DNA of 64,000 nt from Nocardia tengchongensis (GCF_018362975.1 NZ_CP074371.1:7502001-7566000), one strand, 5' to 3'; positions 1 through 9,527 are shown, numbered from the stretch's first letter. A program made the numbers and translations. The notes: generated by a model not told the origin, from the letters alone.

Positions 1-1
1 C

Positions 2-1161
2 GCGAACCCCCAGTCGGCGGCGGTGTCGTGGGCGGGGTTGGGGCTCGCCTGCGTCGGGGTGCCGGCGCGGACCCGGGTGATCGCATTGGTTGCCGCCGGG
101 GTGCTGGATCTGCTGACGCTCGGGCTGCAAGTGGCTTGCGGGTGGCATGTATCGATCGGCACCGGGCCGACGCTGGCGCTCACCGCGCTGACCGTGGCCG
201 TGCTGCGCTGGAGGGTGAGCGACGCCGGACCGCGCTGCAAGCCATCGCCTTCGGCGTGCTGCTGGTGATGGCGTCCAAGCTCGCGGACACCTGGCTGATG
301 GTGAGCATCGTCGCCGGGCCGCGGGTGCTCGATCAATACGTCCAGCTCGCGGATCGGGCGCTGGGGGAACCGGCGTGGCTGGTCGGGCGGCTGCTCGACA
401 CCCTCGGTCCGATCCCCTCGCATGTCCTGCATGTCGTGTACATCCAATTGCCGGTCGCGGCGGTGGTGGTCGCGGTGTGGCAGTTGCGTCACGTGTCGAC
501 CAGTGCGTGGCCGCGGCACCACCTGGTGCGAACCTTCCTGGTACTGGGCGTGATCGGACCGCTCGGGTATGTGCTGTTCCCGGTGGTCGGGCCGGTCTTC
601 GCCTACGGTTCGCTCGGGCACGGGCTGGAGATCGGGGACTGGCCGCAGGTGTGGCCCGCCTTCACCACCGATCCGCAGCCGATGCTGTTCGACTCCGAGA
701 CCGCGCGGAACTGCATGCCGTCCATGCACACCGCGTGGGCGACGGCGCTGTTCATCCACTCCCGCCGCGGGCCGCGGTGGCTGCGCTGGGCGGGCACGTT
801 CTGGCTGGTGTGCACGCTGCTCGCGACGCTGGGGTTCGGCTATCACTACGGCGCCGATCTGGTGGCGGGCGCGGTGCTGTGCCTGACCGTGGAGTCGGCG
901 CTGCGCGAACCCGAGCGCGGCTGGGAGCATCCGCGTGTCCGCATGGTGTCGCTCGGTGCGGCGGTGCTCGCCGGATTGTTGCTGTCCTATCGGTTCCTGG
1001 CTAGCACGATGGCGGCGTACCCGGTACTCGCGGGGGCGGTCGTGCTGGGCTCGCTGGCGGCCGTATCGTTCCTCTTCTACGCGACCTGGTTCGCGCGTCC
1101 GGGTAGCCGGTTGGCGCACTGGGGAGGCAGAACACCCATCGACGGATTTGCCGTCGATTAA
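2..1161 (+). CDS. PAP2-superfamily inositol phosphotransferase/phosphatase, 5'-partial, apparent frameshift
   Basis: An integral membrane enzyme of the PAP2 (Aur1/Ipt1-like) group, which moves or removes phosphate-linked head groups of lipids. The C-terminal two thirds show the two catalytic PAP2 motifs: CMPSMHTAWA (about nt 712-741, with the Ser-x-His) and GYHYGADLVAG (about nt 838-870, second His and Asp), surrounded by hydrophobic segments. The N-terminal part is read in the frame that is open from base 2 and is hydrophobic, while the motifs lie in the next frame. The switch is near nt 225-232; one extra G in the gccgga stretch would join them. The gene enters from outside the window, so its start is not visible. 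Substrate is unknown; a phosphatidylinositol-type lipid is only an inference. Confidence 0.75.
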   Translation, partial: EPPVGGGVVGGVGARLRRGAGADPGDRIGCRRGAGSADARAASGLRVACIDRHRADAGAHRADRGRAALEGERRRTALQAIAFGVLLVMASKLADTWLMVSIVAGPRVLDQYVQLADRALGEPAWLVGRLLDTLGPIPSHVLHVVYIQLPVAAVVVAVWQLRHVSTSAWPRHHLVRTFLVLGVIGPLGYVLFPVVGPVFAYGSLGHGLEIGDWPQVWPAFTTDPQPMLFDSETARNCMPSMHTAWATALFIHSRRGPRWLRWAGTFWLVCTLLATLGFGYHYGADLVAGAVLCLTVESALREPERGWEHPRVRMVSLGAAVLAGLLLSYRFLASTMAAYPVLAGAVVLGSLAAVSFLFYATWFARPGSRLAHWGGRTPIDGFAVD

Positions 1162-1223
1162 CCACTCCCCCAACGCAATCCGGACATCTTTGCCCGAACA
1201 CCGAAAGGGTTACCCTCTCCCTG

Positions 1224-2510
1224 ATGATCACTACGCGGGCGGGGCAACAGAGCTTGCTGCGCAATCTCAAGTCTGACGGCCGCGCGGGCCTGCCTCGCAT
1301 TCCGATCGTGGTCGGAATCCTGCTCACGCTGGCGATCACGGCCATCTTCTCGGCCATGCACGGTTTCCTCGATCTGCAGGTCTATCGCATCGACACCCGG
1401 GGCTGGCTGGACCACGGCACCCTCTACGGCGCGACCCTCCCCGTGGCCGGCCACACCGATCTGCCGTTCACCTACCCGCCCTCGGCCGCGGTCCTGATGA
1501 TCCCGCTCGCCATCGTCCCGCTCTGGCTGGCCGAGCTGCTGGTGACCGCGAGCTCCCTGGCCTGCCTCGGCGTCACCGTCTGGCTGGTGTTGTCGCGCAT
1601 CCGCCCCGACCTGGATGCCCGCGCCAAACTCACGCTCACCGTGACCGCGGTCGTGCTCCTGGTGGCCGTCGAACCGGTTCGCACCACCCTGTGGTTCGGC
1701 CAGATCAACCTGGTTCTGATGGCCGCCGTCGCCCTCGACTGCCTGACCGAGAAGCCGCGCTGGCCGCGCGGCGTGCTGATCGGCATCGCCGCGGTCACCA
1801 AGCTGACCCCCGCCGCGTTCATCCTCTACTTCCTGATCCGCCGCGACTGGAAGGCCGCCGCCACCGCGGCCGGCACCGCCGTCGGCATCGTCGCCGCCGG
1901 ATTCGTCCTGCTCCCCACCGAATCCCGCGACTACTGGCTGCACGCGGTCATCGATACCAACCGCATCGGCTCCCCCGACTACGTCGGCAACCAGTCCCTC
2001 AAGGGCATGGCGTTCCGCGTCTTCGGCTACTCGTCCTCGGCCGCCACCATCGTCTGGCTGGCCCTCGCCCTCGTCGTCGTCGGCGCGGGCGCCTACCTCA
2101 TGCACCACCTGACCGGCGTCGAGCGCACCGCCGCCGCCCGGGCGGGTATCCCCGAACCCGCCCCCATGACCGCCCTGGCCGTCGCCACCCTCCTGGTGAA
2201 CGCCGCCGTCCTGCTGCTGATCTCGCCGGTCTCCTGGACCCACCACTGGGTCTGGGCCGCCCCCGCCCTGGTAGCGGCCATCGCATGGACCTCCACCAAA
2301 CCGGCCACCGCCACCTACGCCCTGATCGCCACCTTCGCCCTCTTCTTCCTGATCGGCCCCGGCATCGTCCCCAACGGCAAACACCAGGAACTCCGCTGGA
2401 CCTGGTGGCAACACATCCCCGGCGACATCTACATCCTCGCCACCGCGGCCCTCCTCACCCTGGGCCTCGCCCGCCTGCTCACGCTCCGCGCCCGTACCGC
2501 ACGCGCCTAG
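1224..2510 (+). CDS. GT87 family alpha-(1->2)-mannosyltransferase-like membrane protein
   Basis: A 428-residue polytopic protein of the DUF2029/GT87 family, which uses polyprenyl-phosphate-mannose on the outer face of the membrane to add alpha-1,2-mannose to lipomannan-type glycans in mycolic-acid bacteria. After the first membrane segment it has the acidic DLQVYRID loop and a downstream LPFTYPPSA stretch, both usual in GT87 enzymes, followed by about ten hydrophobic segments. Start at ATG 1224; GAAAGGG lies about 14 bases upstream. It follows the PAP2 gene on the same strand with a 62-bp gap, so the two may form an envelope lipid/glycan unit. The exact linkage made cannot be told from sequence. 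Confidence 0.8.
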   Translation: MITTRAGQQSLLRNLKSDGRAGLPRIPIVVGILLTLAITAIFSAMHGFLDLQVYRIDTRGWLDHGTLYGATLPVAGHTDLPFTYPPSAAVLMIPLAIVPLWLAELLVTASSLACLGVTVWLVLSRIRPDLDARAKLTLTVTAVVLLVAVEPVRTTLWFGQINLVLMAAVALDCLTEKPRWPRGVLIGIAAVTKLTPAAFILYFLIRRDWKAAATAAGTAVGIVAAGFVLLPTESRDYWLHAVIDTNRIGSPDYVGNQSLKGMAFRVFGYSSSAATIVWLALALVVVGAGAYLMHHLTGVERTAAARAGIPEPAPMTALAVATLLVNAAVLLLISPVSWTHHWVWAAPALVAAIAWTSTKPATATYALIATFALFFLIGPGIVPNGKHQELRWTWWQHIPGDIYILATAALLTLGLARLLTLRARTARA

Positions 2511-2578
2511 CCCCAACACGGCGGTGCAGCTCGAACGCGCACCTGTCCACGGCCTCGACCACAACGAATAGGTCCGGA

Positions 2579-2716
2579 ACGACCGCGCGTTAGTGACGGT
2601 GGCGACCAGCCGCGCGCGAAACGTGTGGCCATACGCGCACCCAACTAGCGACCAAATGCGCAGCACTGTTGCGACCATATGCGCACGAAGGTCGCGTCCA
2701 GACGCGCACAACAATG
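2579..2716. repeat. Imperfect 23-bp tandem repeat array
   Basis: Six units begin at 2579, 2602, 2625, 2648, 2671 and 2694, exactly 23 bp apart. The core is close to GCGACCATATGCGCAC, followed by a variable tail of about 7 bases. Two weaker TCGA-starting units sit 24 bp further upstream (2531 and 2555). The array lies between the GT87 gene and a DUF4143 fragment, and the nominal ATG of that fragment (2679) is inside a repeat. There are no unique spacers between units, so this is not a CRISPR array. Function unknown; it looks like iteron-style or slipped-repeat DNA. Confidence 0.8.
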
Positions 2717-3755
2717 CATAATTAGGCGGCTCCTCGTCATCGACGAAGTGCAGCGCGCTCCTGAGCTCTTCCTTCCGATCAAGGCCGACGTCGATGCCGA
2801 CCCACGACCGGGCCGATTCCTGCTCACCGGGTCAGCACAGGTGCTTGCGCTGAAGTCGTTGCCGGATGCGCTGCCGGGACGCATGGAGACCATCGAACTG
2901 TGGTCCTTCTCCCAAGGTGAGATATCGGATACCCCCGACCGATTCATCGATGCCGCCTTCGCCAAAGGCATTCGCCTGACCCATGATTCAGCCCTGCGCC
3001 GCCGTGATTACATCGAACGTGCCGCGGTCGGCGGCTTCCCCGAGGCGGTGCGTCGTACAGATCGCCGCCGTAGCGCCTTCTTCGAAAGCTACATCGATAC
3101 CCTGATCAAACGGGACGTGCATGAGATCTCAGCGATCGAACGCACACCTCAGCTTCGAAAACTCCTGCAGTTACTCGCTATTCGCAGCGCGAACCTGCTT
3201 GTTCCTGCAACAATCGCCAGTGAGCTCGCCATTCACCGCTCGACGATCACCCGCTATCTGGCGCTGCTCGAGACCGTCTTCTTGATCAAGACCATCCCAG
3301 CGTGGTCGGGTGGCGCCACTCACCGGGCGATCGGCACTCCGAAACTTGCCTTTGTCGACACAGGTTTGCTGTGCCATCTCCTCGGCCAAGGTCCCGCGCG
3401 ACTCGCCGATCCGGGCGGGGCTGCCGGCACCGTCCTCGAGAACTTTGTCCTCATGGAACTCGCCCGCCAGCTCACCTGGAATGATGAACGTGCGACGTTG
3501 TGGCACTACCGCACCAAGGACAAGGTCGAAGTCGACGCCGTTCTCGAAGCGGCCGACGGCCGTGTGATCGGCATCGAGGTCAAGGCCGGCGCTACCCTCG
3601 ACAAACACGATTTCGCAGGACTCCGCCATCTCCAGGAGCGGCTGGTCGACCGTTTCGTTGCGGGATTCATCGTCTACACCGGCCAGCATTCGCTGCCCTT
3701 CGGCGACCGTCTCCGCGCTCTCCCCATAGAAACCCTCTGGCAGGCATCTCCTTAG
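2679..3755 (+). pseudogene. DUF4143/AAA ATPase, N-terminal Walker A region missing
   Basis: The readable 358 residues match the family of AAA-type ATPases with a C-terminal DUF4143 domain. A Walker B-like RRLLVIDEVQRAPELF is seen at about residues 15-30, then LLTGSAQ (sensor-like), a winged-helix-like middle, and the nuclease-like DUF4143 end with DKVEVDAVLE and IGIEVKAG. Family members normally start about 70-85 residues earlier with a GxxxxGKS/T Walker A loop, which is absent here. The sequence passes directly from the 23-bp repeat array into the Walker B region, so the first part of the gene was lost or replaced. No good ribosome binding site precedes 2679. Probably a non-functional remnant. 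Confidence 0.7.
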
Positions 3756-3798
3756 GCCCCCAGGTCGCACGGCCCTCACCCCATCTTCCGAGTCCTGT

Positions 3799-4722
3799 CT
3801 ACGCGGCGGCGGAGTGGGCCAGGGCGTTGTACAGCCAGTCGTGGGCCCGGCCGACGGTGATGCGGGGGCCGAGGAGTTGTGCGGTGAGATCCCAGTAGCG
3901 GTGGATGCGGTGGTCGTTGTCGGTTGCGCCGTGCAGTAGCTGGGCTCGGAAGTGTGGGGAATCGCGTTCACCGCGGGCGGTGGCGTGGGCGTGGACGAAG
4001 CGGTCGAGTTCGTTGCCGGGGTGCGGTCGCACGCCTTCGGCTACGAGGGGTACCACGTCCTTCATCAGGTTGCCCATGTCGAGGTACAGCCTGCCGCCGT
4101 CGCGGATCGCATACGGCTGGCTTCGCCAGTATTGGTGCCGGACAGCACTGTTCAAGGTGGGGTCGGCGACGAGAGCGGCCAGTTCGGCGTACGCCACGAC
4201 GTCGTCGACGGACGGATCGGCGGGCGGTTCCGGCACATTCCAGCACACCCACAGGTCGATGTAGCGCCGCGGAACCGGTGCGAGGATGCGCCGCCAGAAC
4301 TGGATGAGGGCATCGTGGACCGCGCCGCCGTCGTGCGCGGCAGCGAGCAACCCGAGCCGGTCGGCCCGGTCCGTGGGCAGCGCCGTCTCGACGGCCCGCA
4401 AGGAGGCCCGCCGCCACGCCAGCGACTTGAATTCGACATCGAGCCGGGCGCTTTCGTCGGCGACCGCCTCACCGATCGACTGCCGCCCGTCCAGCACATC
4501 GGTGATCGCCCCCAGCCCGAGCCCGAGCGCGCGCAACCGCCGCACCAGCAGCAATCGTTCGGTGGCGGTCGCCGCGTCGAACATTCGATGGCCGCCCCCG
4601 CTGCGCTGGAATTCCAGCATGCCCTCATCGCAGTAGAACCGGATCGTCCGCACCGAAAGCCCGGTGCTGCGCGCCAATTCCCCGATACTCACCGGCACAC
4701 CCGCCCGTGTGTCGTCCGTCAC
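3799..4722 (-). CDS. MerR family transcriptional regulator
   Basis: A 307-residue regulator. The N-terminus, SIGELARSTGLSVRTIRFYC, is a typical MerR winged helix-turn-helix with the conserved Arg-Tyr/Phe-Tyr turn; a coiled dimerisation helix follows (about residues 60-100) and then a long C-terminal domain of unknown ligand. The GTG at 4722 is chosen because GGAGG and AAGAGG lie upstream; a GTG at 4740 would place the start inside the operator. It is divergent from the AcpM-like gene, and the shared intergenic DNA carries a MerR-type promoter. Inference: it controls the carrier protein/SRPBCC pair and perhaps itself. The ligand cannot be predicted. Confidence 0.85.
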   Translation of the reverse strand: MTDDTRAGVPVSIGELARSTGLSVRTIRFYCDEGMLEFQRSGGGHRMFDAATATERLLLVRRLRALGLGLGAITDVLDGRQSIGEAVADESARLDVEFKSLAWRRASLRAVETALPTDRADRLGLLAAAHDGGAVHDALIQFWRRILAPVPRRYIDLWVCWNVPEPPADPSVDDVVAYAELAALVADPTLNSAVRHQYWRSQPYAIRDGGRLYLDMGNLMKDVVPLVAEGVRPHPGNELDRFVHAHATARGERDSPHFRAQLLHGATDNDHRIHRYWDLTAQLLGPRITVGRAHDWLYNALAHSAAA

Positions 4723-4728
4723 AGCCTC

Positions 4729-4760
4729 TTGAACCTCCACCCCACTGGAGCTTTTACCGT
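4729..4760 (+). promoter_or_regulatory. MerR-type promoter with long spacer and dyad operator
   Basis: A -35-like TTGAAC (4729-4734) and a -10-like TACCGT (4755-4760) are separated by 20 bp, longer than the usual 17. The spacer contains the inverted repeat CTCCA (4735-4739) and TGGAG (4746-4750). A stretched spacer with a central dyad is the classic layout of promoters activated by MerR-family proteins. It points toward the AcpM-like gene at 4796. Confidence 0.65.
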
Positions 4761-4795
4761 ACTGCCACACGTCATTACATCGAGGAGCGTCACCT

Positions 4796-5101
4796 GTGGT
4801 TACCACGCAAGCAGAAATCGTCGCCGGCATCGCGGAGATCATCGAGGAGGTGACCGGCATCGAGGCCGCCGAGGTACAGGTCGAGAAGTCCTTCGTCGAG
4901 GACCTGGAAATCGACTCGCTGTCCCTGGTGGAGATCGCCGTCCAACTGGAGGACAAGTACAGCGTGAAGGTCCCCGACGAGGACCTCGCCAGTTTGCGCA
5001 CCGTCGGCGACGCGGTCGCCTACGTCCAGAAGATGGAGGCCCAGGAACCGGAACTCGCCGCCGACATGGAAGCCAAATACAAGGACGGTCAGGACAATTG
5101 A
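4796..5101 (+). CDS. Stand-alone acyl carrier protein, AcpM-like
   Basis: A 101-residue acidic acyl carrier protein. The phosphopantetheine attachment serine is Ser41 in the motif IDSLSLVEIA, and the helix II/III region VPDEDLASLRTVGDAVAYVQ is close to mycobacterial AcpM, including an extended charged C-terminal tail. It would carry acyl chains as thioesters for a fatty-acid or polyketide-type synthase. Start GTG 4796 has GAGGAG 8 bases upstream. The usual acpM sits in a fabD-acpM-kas operon; this copy instead lies between a MerR regulator and an SRPBCC protein, so it is likely a specialised second copy. Partner enzymes are not visible in this window. Confidence 0.85.
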   Translation: MVTTQAEIVAGIAEIIEEVTGIEAAEVQVEKSFVEDLEIDSLSLVEIAVQLEDKYSVKVPDEDLASLRTVGDAVAYVQKMEAQEPELAADMEAKYKDGQDN

Positions 5102-5113
5102 GGCGGCAGACCG

Positions 5114-5557
5114 ATGATCGCTGACACACAGCTGAACCCCGCCGCAGTCGAACTCGGCACCTTCCTTCCGCAGCCACCGGACGTCGTCTGGCGCGCACTG
5201 ACCGAGCCGGACCTGCTGCAACAGTGGCTACTTCGCCCCACCGGCTTCGCCACCACGGTCGGAACCCGCTTCCGATTCACCACCCCCGACTCGTCGATCG
5301 ACGAAATCATCTGCCAGGTCCTGGCCGCCCACCCCCGCAAGCAATTGACCTACACCTGGACATACCCGCGAGCCGACTACCCCACCCACTGGACCGTCGA
5401 CTGGACACTGCAACCGCAGGGCCGCGGCACCCGACTGCTGTTGACGCAGACCGGCTTCGACATCGAGGATCGCCGACAGCGGATGGCCCGCAATGCCGTA
5501 GAGCGCAGCTGGAAGCGACTCGTGCTGCCCCGCCTCGGCGCGGTGATGCACCACTGA
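5114..5557 (+). CDS. SRPBCC/AHSA1-like domain protein
   Basis: A 147-residue protein with the features of the AHSA1 branch of the SRPBCC (START-like) superfamily: PQPPDVVWRALTEPDLLQQW near the N-terminus, then alternating beta strands and a long C-terminal helix (RNAVERSWKRLVLPRLG). These folds hold hydrophobic ligands or stabilise client proteins. It starts 13 bp after the acyl carrier protein stop, so the two are almost certainly co-transcribed from the MerR-type promoter. The pairing suggests a role in handling a carrier-bound acyl group, but this is inference. Confidence 0.8.
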   Translation: MIADTQLNPAAVELGTFLPQPPDVVWRALTEPDLLQQWLLRPTGFATTVGTRFRFTTPDSSIDEIICQVLAAHPRKQLTYTWTYPRADYPTHWTVDWTLQPQGRGTRLLLTQTGFDIEDRRQRMARNAVERSWKRLVLPRLGAVMHH

Positions 5558-5670
5558 CCGTGGACTAGACGGCCGCGCGGGCGTTCTTCTCGCGTCTGAC
5601 TGGCCTCATTCCGAAAACAGGCTCGTTTACGAGGCCACTGCCAGTGACATTCAGTGGGACTGAGGCGAAT

Positions 5671-5696
5671 GGGCGGGCGATGGGTATCGCCCGCCC
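5671..5696. terminator. Hairpin between convergent genes
   Basis: Perfect 11-bp stem GGGCGGGCGAT / ATCGCCCGCCC with a 4-base GGGT loop, extendable with one mismatch to about 16 bp. It lies between the SRPBCC gene (+) and the sulfatase (-), so it can stop both transcripts. No U-tract is present, as is common in actinobacteria. Confidence 0.7.
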
Positions 5697-5710
5697 GTTC
5701 GCGAACTCCG

Positions 5711-8228
5711 CTAGTTGCGTTCGAGCGCGGCCGCGGCCTCCTTCTCGAGGTCGGTGTAGGACTCCTTGCCGACGTCGATGGTGACGTTCTCGATGGTGCC
5801 GCCGGTGAAGGTGCCCGGGGGCCGGTACTGCGTGGTGACGCTGTCGCCGCTGTCGTAACCGACACACAGGCCGTCGCCGGCGAGGGAGAACATTCCGATC
5901 TGGGCGCGCATCGCGCCCTTGTTCACCGGTTGGCCATCGACGTAGAGCGTTGTCGTGCCGAGGGATTCACCGTATTGGCCGGCCTTCTCCCGGGTGAATT
6001 CCATGCCGAGGGTGTGTTTTGCCCGGCGTCAGCGGCGCGGACGACACGAAGTCCTGTTCGGGTTTGATGCCCAGGAAGTTGTAGATGTAGTGCAGCACAC
6101 CGTCTTTGATGAACAGGGTGTGTCCGCCGAACCGCGACCCGTGGGCGAAGATCACGCCCTGCGCGTCGGGCGCGAGGTCGACGCTGGCGAGGATCTTGTA
6201 GGACTTGCCGCGGATGTTGACCGCGGCGGCCTCGGGAACCGGTGACGCGTCGGGGTAGTAGACGTAGCGGTCTCGGGGCGGTTCGGGCTGGGGTCGTTCG
6301 ACGGCGAGCAGTTCTGCGGCGCTGCGGTCATCGAGCGGGAGCACGTAATTGTCCTTGGCCTCGTCGTTCCACACCCCGATCAGTTCTTTCAGCTTGTCGG
6401 GATACTGATCGGCGAGGTTCTTGGATTCGGAACGGTCCTCGTCGACATGGAACAGCTCCCACTTGTCCTGGTCGAAATGCCCCTTGTCGCTGATCGGGGC
6501 ATGCAACGCCGAGGCTTTCCAGCCGTCCTGCCAGATGCCGCGGGTACCCAGCATGGCGTAGTACTGACGTTTCTTCCTGGTGGCGGCGCCGGCGTCGTCG
6601 AAGGTGTAGCGCATCGAGACCCCGTTGAGCGGATACTGTTTGACTCCCCGGTACTCCTCGGGCATCTGCACACCGGTGACGTCGAAGATGGTCGGCACGA
6701 TGTCGGTGGAATGGTGGTATTGGTGGCGGATCTGGCCCTTGGCCTTGATTCCCTTGGGCCAGTGGATGATCAACGGGTCGCAGGTGCCGCCGGAGAACTG
6801 CGAATAGCGTTTGAACATCTGGAACGGCGTCGAGAACGCCGTGGCCCAACCGGTCGGATAGTGGTTGTAGGTGGCGGGCGAACCCAGCGTGCCGATGTAC
6901 TGCATGTTCTCGGCGAGATCGTCGGGGTAGCCGTTGAAGAATTTGTTCTCGTTGACCGACCCGTTCGGCGAACCTTCACCCGAGGCGCCGTTGTCGGCGC
7001 AGTACATGATGACGGTGTTGTCGAGCTGACCGCTTTGCTCCAGGAAGTCGACGATGCGTCCGACCTGGGCGTCGGTGTACTCGGAGAACCCGGCGAACAC
7101 CTCGGCCATCCGGGAGAACAACCGCTTCTCGTCCGGATTGAGCGAGTCCCAGGGCCGCACCGCGTCCGCGTCCAGCGCAACGTCTTTCGGTAGCGGGTTG
7201 ATCGGTGTCAGGGCGGTGCCCTTGGGCATGATGCCCTTGTCGACCATCCGTTTCAGCACCCATTCCCGATACGCCTCGTAGCCGTCGTCGAACTGGCCCT
7301 TGTACTTGTCGGCATACTCGGTCGGACTGTGATGCGGTGCGTGGTTGGCGCCGGGGCAGAACCACATGTACCACGGCTTGGACGGGTTGGTCGCCCGCGA
7401 ATCCCGCAGCATCTTGATGGCATGGTCGGCGAGGTCTTTCGACAGGTGATAGCCCTGCTCCGGCGTGGCGGGCGGGTCGACGAACCTGTTGTCCTCCACC
7501 AAGTCCGGATACCAGTTGTTGGTTTCACCGCCGAGGAATCCGTAGAAGCGGTCGAACCCCTTCTGCGTCGGCCATTCGGATCTGCTGCCGCCGGGGGCGA
7601 CGTCTTCCTGGGGCACGTTGTGTTCCTTGCCGACCCAGAACGTGCTGAAACCATTGTCCTGCAACACTTGCGCGACCGTCGCGCACTGCGCGGGCAGGCG
7701 AGCCGCCGCGCCCGGAAACCCGGTGGAGCCCTCGGTGATCGACGCGAAACGATTCACGTGATGATTGCGGCCGGTCAGCATGGTGGAGCGGGTGGGCGAA
7801 CACAGTGCGGCGGTGTGCCACTGGGTGTAGGTGAGCCCGTTGTCGGCCAGCCGCTGCAGGGTGGGCATGTTGATGCGGCCTCCGTAGGGCGACCAGGACG
7901 CCAGGCCGGTGTCGTCGAACAGCACGACGAGCACGTTGGGTGCGCCTTCGGGGGGCTTCTTCAGTTCGAACGGTTTCCAGTCGGCCTTGGAATCGCGCAC
8001 GTCGAGTTCGATCTTGCCGTCGAAGCCGTCGTTGATCCCCGTCCCGTAGCCGGGAGGTCCGTCGCCGCCGGATTTGTCGCAGGCGGCGAGGAACGGGACG
8101 GCGGCGGCGCCCACCCCGGCAGCCGCGAACCCGCCCAGCATCGAGCGCCTGGACAGTTTGCCGCGGGTGGGCTGCGGATCGGAACCGGGATCGTCGGGGG
8201 AGGACTGTTCGCGATTCGACGGCGTCAT
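5711..8228 (-). CDS. Arylsulfatase, Tat-exported lipoprotein (apparent frameshift near 6017)
   Basis: A type I sulfatase of about 838 residues. The formylglycine motif CSPTR is at Cys143, and the metal-binding Asp pair is in LFDDTG (105-106). The N-terminus has a twin-arginine motif SRRSML (27-32) and a lipobox FLAAC (Cys50), so it should be exported folded and anchored outside. The C-terminal part, ending in the expected beta-sandwich (TTTLYVDGQ), is in another frame; removing one T from the TTTT run at 6017-6020 restores a continuous protein. ATG 8228 is preferred over a TTG at 8300 because it gives a normal Tat leader. The modifying enzyme is encoded immediately upstream. Confidence 0.85.
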
Positions 8229-8345
8229 ATCGAGCAGGCTAGGCAGCACGAAGGATAATTCGCCAAATATTTGCTGTTCAGCGACCAATAGGTGTCTCAA
8301 CCGAGATTAACGACGGACCCGTCTGTTCCCTGCCTACTGCCAATG

Positions 8346-9293
8346 TCAGTCTGCGGCGACGCACCGAAAGCCGAGATGACAGGTGGCGGTGTCCTCGGTC
8401 TGACCCTGCCGCGCCGCCGGGCGATACCGCAGACAGTAATTCGGTGCGCACAGATACGAGCCGCCCTTGACCACGCGCCGCGGAAACCGCTCACCGGCCT
8501 CCACCGGCGGCGGCCCGTCGGCGCGGGCGCGACCGGCGGCGGGGGCACAGCACGAGCTAGCCGGGGCGCCGTGATCGCCGCGGTAATAGTCGGTGGTCCA
8601 CTCCCACACGTTGCCCGCCACGTCGAACAGCCCGTACCCGTTGGGCGGGTAGGTGCCGACCTTGGTCGTGCCCGGCTGCGCGGCTTGGCCTTTGCCCGGC
8701 TGGAACTCCCACGGAAACCGCCCGACCCAAGTGTTGGCCATCCGCCGCCCGCGCGGCGCGAACTCCTCGCCCCACGGGAACGTCGCCGCGGCCAGACCGC
8801 CGCGGGCCGCGAATTCCCACTGCGCCTCGCTGGGCAGCGACTTGCCCGCCCAGTCGGCGTAGGCGAGGGCATCGGCATAGGCGACGTGAGTCACCGGGTG
8901 CAGGGTGCGACCGTCCAGATTCGTGCCCGGCCCGCCGGGATGACGCCAACTCGCCCCCGGCACATAGGTCCACCACCGCCGCCAATCATCCAACGGCACC
9001 GGCCCGTTCGTGCGCTGGAACACCAGCGCCCCCGGCACCAGGTCCTCGGGCGCGGCGCCGGGAAAGTCGGCCGGGTCGAGGTCGCGCTCGGCGACGGTCA
9101 CATAACCGGTCTCCCGCACGAATCGGTGAAAGTCCGCATTGGTGACCTGGTGGACGTCGATCCAGAACGGTTCGACCACCGCCTCACGCACCGGCTGCTC
9201 CTCGGGAAAGAAGTCCCGCGAACCCATAGCGAATGCGCCGCCGGGTACCCGGACCATCCCTTTGTGTGCTGTCGTCGCGACACTCCCCGACAT
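8346..9293 (-). CDS. Formylglycine-generating enzyme (sulfatase-modifying factor)
   Basis: A 315-residue FGE-sulfatase (SUMF1-like) protein that oxidises the active-site Cys of type I sulfatases to formylglycine. It begins with VRVPGGAFAMGS, contains LPSEAQWEFAARGG and VAGNVWEWT, and carries the catalytic cysteine pair Cys282 and Cys287 in the CAPNYCLRYRPAARQ stretch. Start ATG 9293 is set by GGGAGG 7 bases upstream. It is transcribed ahead of the sulfatase with a 117-bp gap, so enzyme and substrate are probably made together. The formylglycine must be installed before the Tat substrate leaves the cytoplasm, which fits co-expression. Confidence 0.92.
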   Translation of the reverse strand: MSGSVATTAHKGMVRVPGGAFAMGSRDFFPEEQPVREAVVEPFWIDVHQVTNADFHRFVRETGYVTVAERDLDPADFPGAAPEDLVPGALVFQRTNGPVPLDDWRRWWTYVPGASWRHPGGPGTNLDGRTLHPVTHVAYADALAYADWAGKSLPSEAQWEFAARGGLAAATFPWGEEFAPRGRRMANTWVGRFPWEFQPGKGQAAQPGTTKVGTYPPNGYGLFDVAGNVWEWTTDYYRGDHGAPASSCCAPAAGRARADGPPPVEAGERFPRRVVKGGSYLCAPNYCLRYRPAARQGQTEDTATCHLGFRCVAAD

Positions 9294-9527
9294 CGCCCAG
9301 CCTCCCGTCCTACCGCCTGCCAGGAACCGATTCGATCCCAATCCCTTTGCCGAGAAAGCTACTACGACAGTAGGCCGCCTTCGATCGGCGCGCTCGGGCG
9401 CAATAACGAACAAACAACATCGGCCGACATCCAGCATTCGCCGGTACAGCGTGACTACAGTGGATCGGATAGACAGTTATCGGCCCGCAATGGATGGGGA
9501 GCGACACACACCACCGGGAGCCCGACA

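Noticed and set aside
1158..2714. 518-codon minus-strand frame
   Set aside because: It is the complement of the GT87 gene and the repeat array; composition is Gly/Asp/Gln-rich with no domain.
2579..2716. CRISPR array
   Set aside because: The units touch each other with only short variable tails, there are no 30-40 bp unique spacers, and no cas genes are nearby.
8292..9527. N-terminal extension of the LapA-domain protein
   Set aside because: The upstream frame is the complement of the formylglycine-generating enzyme; the GTG at 9528 has a proper ribosome site and gives a normal LapA protein.
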